Shown here piece by piece: positions 5,700 through 7,212 of a stretch of 7,212 nt of DNA. The notes under the pieces were generated by a model. That model worked only from the letters and a program-made list of their open reading frames with translations, was not told where the DNA came from and ran no database searches. The stretch is taken from assembly GCA_947455695.1 (NCBI GenBank), contig CANGRN010000069.1, forward strand, positions 1 through 7,212, written 5' to 3'. The stretch comes from Alphaproteobacteria bacterium. Its GTDB lineage: Bacteria > Pseudomonadota > Alphaproteobacteria > Micropepsales > Micropepsaceae. Within the stretch, counting starts at the first letter, position 1; every line of letters starts with the position of its first letter. The translations under genes were made by a program, and so were the position numbers.

Positions 5700-7212
5700 G
5701 GCTGTGCCCCTCCCCTTCGGCGCTCTTCAAGGTCAGGTAAAACACAGTGCCGCCTTCCGGGTTGGGCTCGGCCCAAAGCCGTCCGCCATGGGCTTCCACG
5801 ATGGTGCGTGAGATGGACAGGCCCACGCCCATGCCCTGGGCCTTGGTGGTCATGAAAGGCTGGAAAAGCTTTTCTGCAATCTCCGGCGCGATTCCGGGGC
5901 CCGTATCCTTGACCGCGATTTCCACCGTTTCGGGATCGACATGCCGGGTGGAAAGCTTCAACTCCCGCCTGTCGACCTCCTGCAGCGCTTCCAGGGCATT
6001 GCGCATGAGGTTGAGGATGACCTGCTGGATCTGGATGCGATCGGCCATGACAGATCCGACGGTCATGTCATAGTCAAATGAGACATTCACACCCGTTTCC
6101 TTCACCCCGACCAATGCCAGGGCACTGGCCTCCTCGATCAGCTTGCGCAAGTCTTCAGGCTGGCGGTCGCTTTCGCCGCGCGCCACAAACTCCCGCAAGC
6201 GCTTGATGATCTGCCCGGCGCGCAAAGCCTGCTCGGCAGCGCTGTCAATGGCCCCGCGCGCAGTGGCGAAGTCCGAAGGGTTGCCGCCATCCAGCAACCG
6301 GCGCGCGCCGTTGAGATAGCTGGTCGCCGCCGTCAGGGGCTGGTTGAGTTCATGGGCCAGCGTGGAGGCCATTTCGCCCAGCGCCGTGAAGCGGGACATG
6401 AAGATCAGTTCGGACTGCAAATCCTGAAGCCGTTGCTGTGTCTGTTGCCGCTCGGTCAGATCCCGCACGAAACCGGTGAAGAAGCGGCGTTCGCCGGAGC
6501 GCATTTCTCCGACGGCAAGCTCCATGGGAAATGTCGAACCATCCTTGCGCTGGCCCACAACCAGCCGCCCAACACCGATGATCCGTTTTTCGCCGGTGGC
6601 CATGTAGCGCGCCAGATAGGAATCGTGATGGCCACGATAGGGCTGCGGCATCAGGATGCTGACATTCTTGCCAACCGCCTCGCTCGCCGAATAACCGAAC
6701 AGCTTCTCGGCAGTCGCGCTGAAGGATTGCATGACGCCCCGCGTGTCGATCACCACCATGGCGTCCGGCACCGTGTCCAGGACGGACTGGAGATGCGCTT
6801 CGCGTTCGCGCAATGCCGTCTGCGCCCTGCGCGCTGCGGTGATGTCGCGCGCCACCTTGGAGGCACCGATCAGGATGCCTTCATCGTCCCACACCGGCGA
6901 GACCGTGACCGAGACATCGATAATGCTGCCGTTCTTGTGCAGCCGCCGGGTTTCGAAATGATCCACTTTTTCGCCGGCACGGATTCTGGCCAGGATTTTC
7001 CGCTCTTCGTCTTCCATTCCCGGCGGCAGAAGCCGCGAGATCGATTGGCCTATCATCTCGTCGGCGTCATAGCCGAAGATGTCCTGCGCGGCGGCGTTCC
7101 AGTCCGTGACAATGCCGTCAATGGTCTTTCCGATGATGGCATCGTCAGACGAGGACACGATGGCGGCGAGCCGCGTATTTGTCAGCTGTGCCGAGCGGCG
7201 CAGGCCGATATC
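5689..7212 (-). CDS. fixL: Heme-PAS oxygen-sensor histidine kinase FixL (N-terminus cut by window edge)
   Basis: This heme-based oxygen sensor autophosphorylates when oxygen is low and passes phosphate to FixJ. 507 residues are visible, with the frame open to the right edge (first residues [10 protein letters not shown]), so the true start is outside. In visible numbering: a first PAS domain (about 15-125), then a second PAS (about 140-253) strongly like the heme domain of Bradyrhizobium FixL. It has the [11 protein letters not shown] segment, whose second His (codon 6627-6625) matches the heme ligand His200, and GVGRLV, whose Arg (6567-6565) matches Arg220, the oxygen-signal residue. The kinase core follows: H-box AHELNQPL (His287, codon 6354-6352), N-box [10 protein letters not shown]1 DTGPGI, G2 GMGVGLS. 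No membrane segment is in the visible part. Bradyrhizobium FixL is 505 residues and soluble; here at least 507 are present, so the missing part could be a short cap or membrane helices. The GTG at 7158 is internal to the first PAS domain. Confidence 0.94.
   Translation of the reverse strand, partial: DIGLRRSAQLTNTRLAAIVSSSDDAIIGKTIDGIVTDWNAAAQDIFGYDADEMIGQSISRLLPPGMEDEERKILARIRAGEKVDHFETRRLHKNGSIIDVSVTVSPVWDDEGILIGASKVARDITAARRAQTALREREAHLQSVLDTVPDAMVVIDTRGVMQSFSATAEKLFGYSASEAVGKNVSILMPQPYRGHHDSYLARYMATGEKRIIGVGRLVVGQRKDGSTFPMELAVGEMRSGERRFFTGFVRDLTERQQTQQRLQDLQSELIFMSRFTALGEMASTLAHELNQPLTAATSYLNGARRLLDGGNPSDFATARGAIDSAAEQALRAGQIIKRLREFVARGESDRQPEDLRKLIEEASALALVGVKETGVNVSFDYDMTVGSVMADRIQIQQVILNLMRNALEALQEVDRRELKLSTRHVDPETVEIAVKDTGPGIAPEIAEKLFQPFMTTKAQGMGVGLSISRTIVEAHGGRLWAEPNPEGGTVFYLTLKSAEGEGHSHVR
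5707..5715 (-). promoter_or_regulatory. Purine-rich ribosome-binding site for fixJ inside fixL
   Basis: GGGGAGGGG on the minus strand ends 7 nt before the fixJ ATG and lies inside the fixL coding sequence. It lets fixJ be reinitiated or separately initiated on the shared fixLJ mRNA. Confidence 0.6.

Noticed and set aside
7156..7158. GTG at 7158 as the FixL start
   Set aside because: The frame remains open to the window edge, and the residues before it ([11 protein letters not shown]) continue a typical PAS-domain opening. The gene is truncated by the window, not started here.
1..7212. Mobile elements, CRISPR arrays, phage genes or other defence-type systems
   Set aside because: I saw no direct-repeat arrays, transposase or integrase motifs, or compositional break. 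All intervals over 300 bp are explained by conserved housekeeping-type genes.

Overview
The window reads as ordinary chromosomal DNA from a high-GC alphaproteobacterium. The evidence is strong G/C bias at third codon positions, a heme-PAS FixL with its FixJ partner (a pair characteristic of this class), and FixK-type operator sequences. I cannot name the genus. I see no insertion sequence, phage gene, CRISPR array, tRNA or rRNA.

Layout from left to right. (1) The minus-strand gene hrpB (DEAH-box helicase) starts at 1765 and runs off the left edge without its C-terminal domain. (2) A 216-bp non-coding stretch (1766-1981) carries several short GC-rich inverted repeats. (3) A minus-strand gene at 1982-2416 encodes a small potassium-channel-like membrane protein with a TVGYG filter. 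(4) Two minus-strand envelope genes follow: a Tat-exported M15/DUF882 (YcbK/MepK-like) peptidase (2467-3027) and, upstream of it, a YcbB/LdtD-like L,D-transpeptidase (3063-4379). (5) A 93-bp divergent control region separates these from a plus-strand flavodoxin-fold NAD(P)H:quinone oxidoreductase (4473-5075). (6) Converging on that gene are fixJ (5094-5699) and fixL (5689 to the right edge, N-terminus missing), whose reading frames overlap by 11 bp.

The most interesting signal is regulatory. The pattern TTG(A/C)-N6-(T/G)CAA, the FixK/FNR-family operator, occurs twice. By my by-eye scan these are the only TTG-N8-CAA matches in the window. One lies in the divergent region between the L,D-transpeptidase and the oxidoreductase (4414-4427), the other just upstream of the channel gene (2450-2463). 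With the oxygen-sensing FixLJ pair next door, this suggests a low-oxygen regulon that includes a flavin reductase, a K+-channel-like protein and possibly a 3-3 crosslink make/break pair of peptidoglycan enzymes. No fixK gene lies in the window, so the link from FixJ to these operators through a FixK protein is inference.
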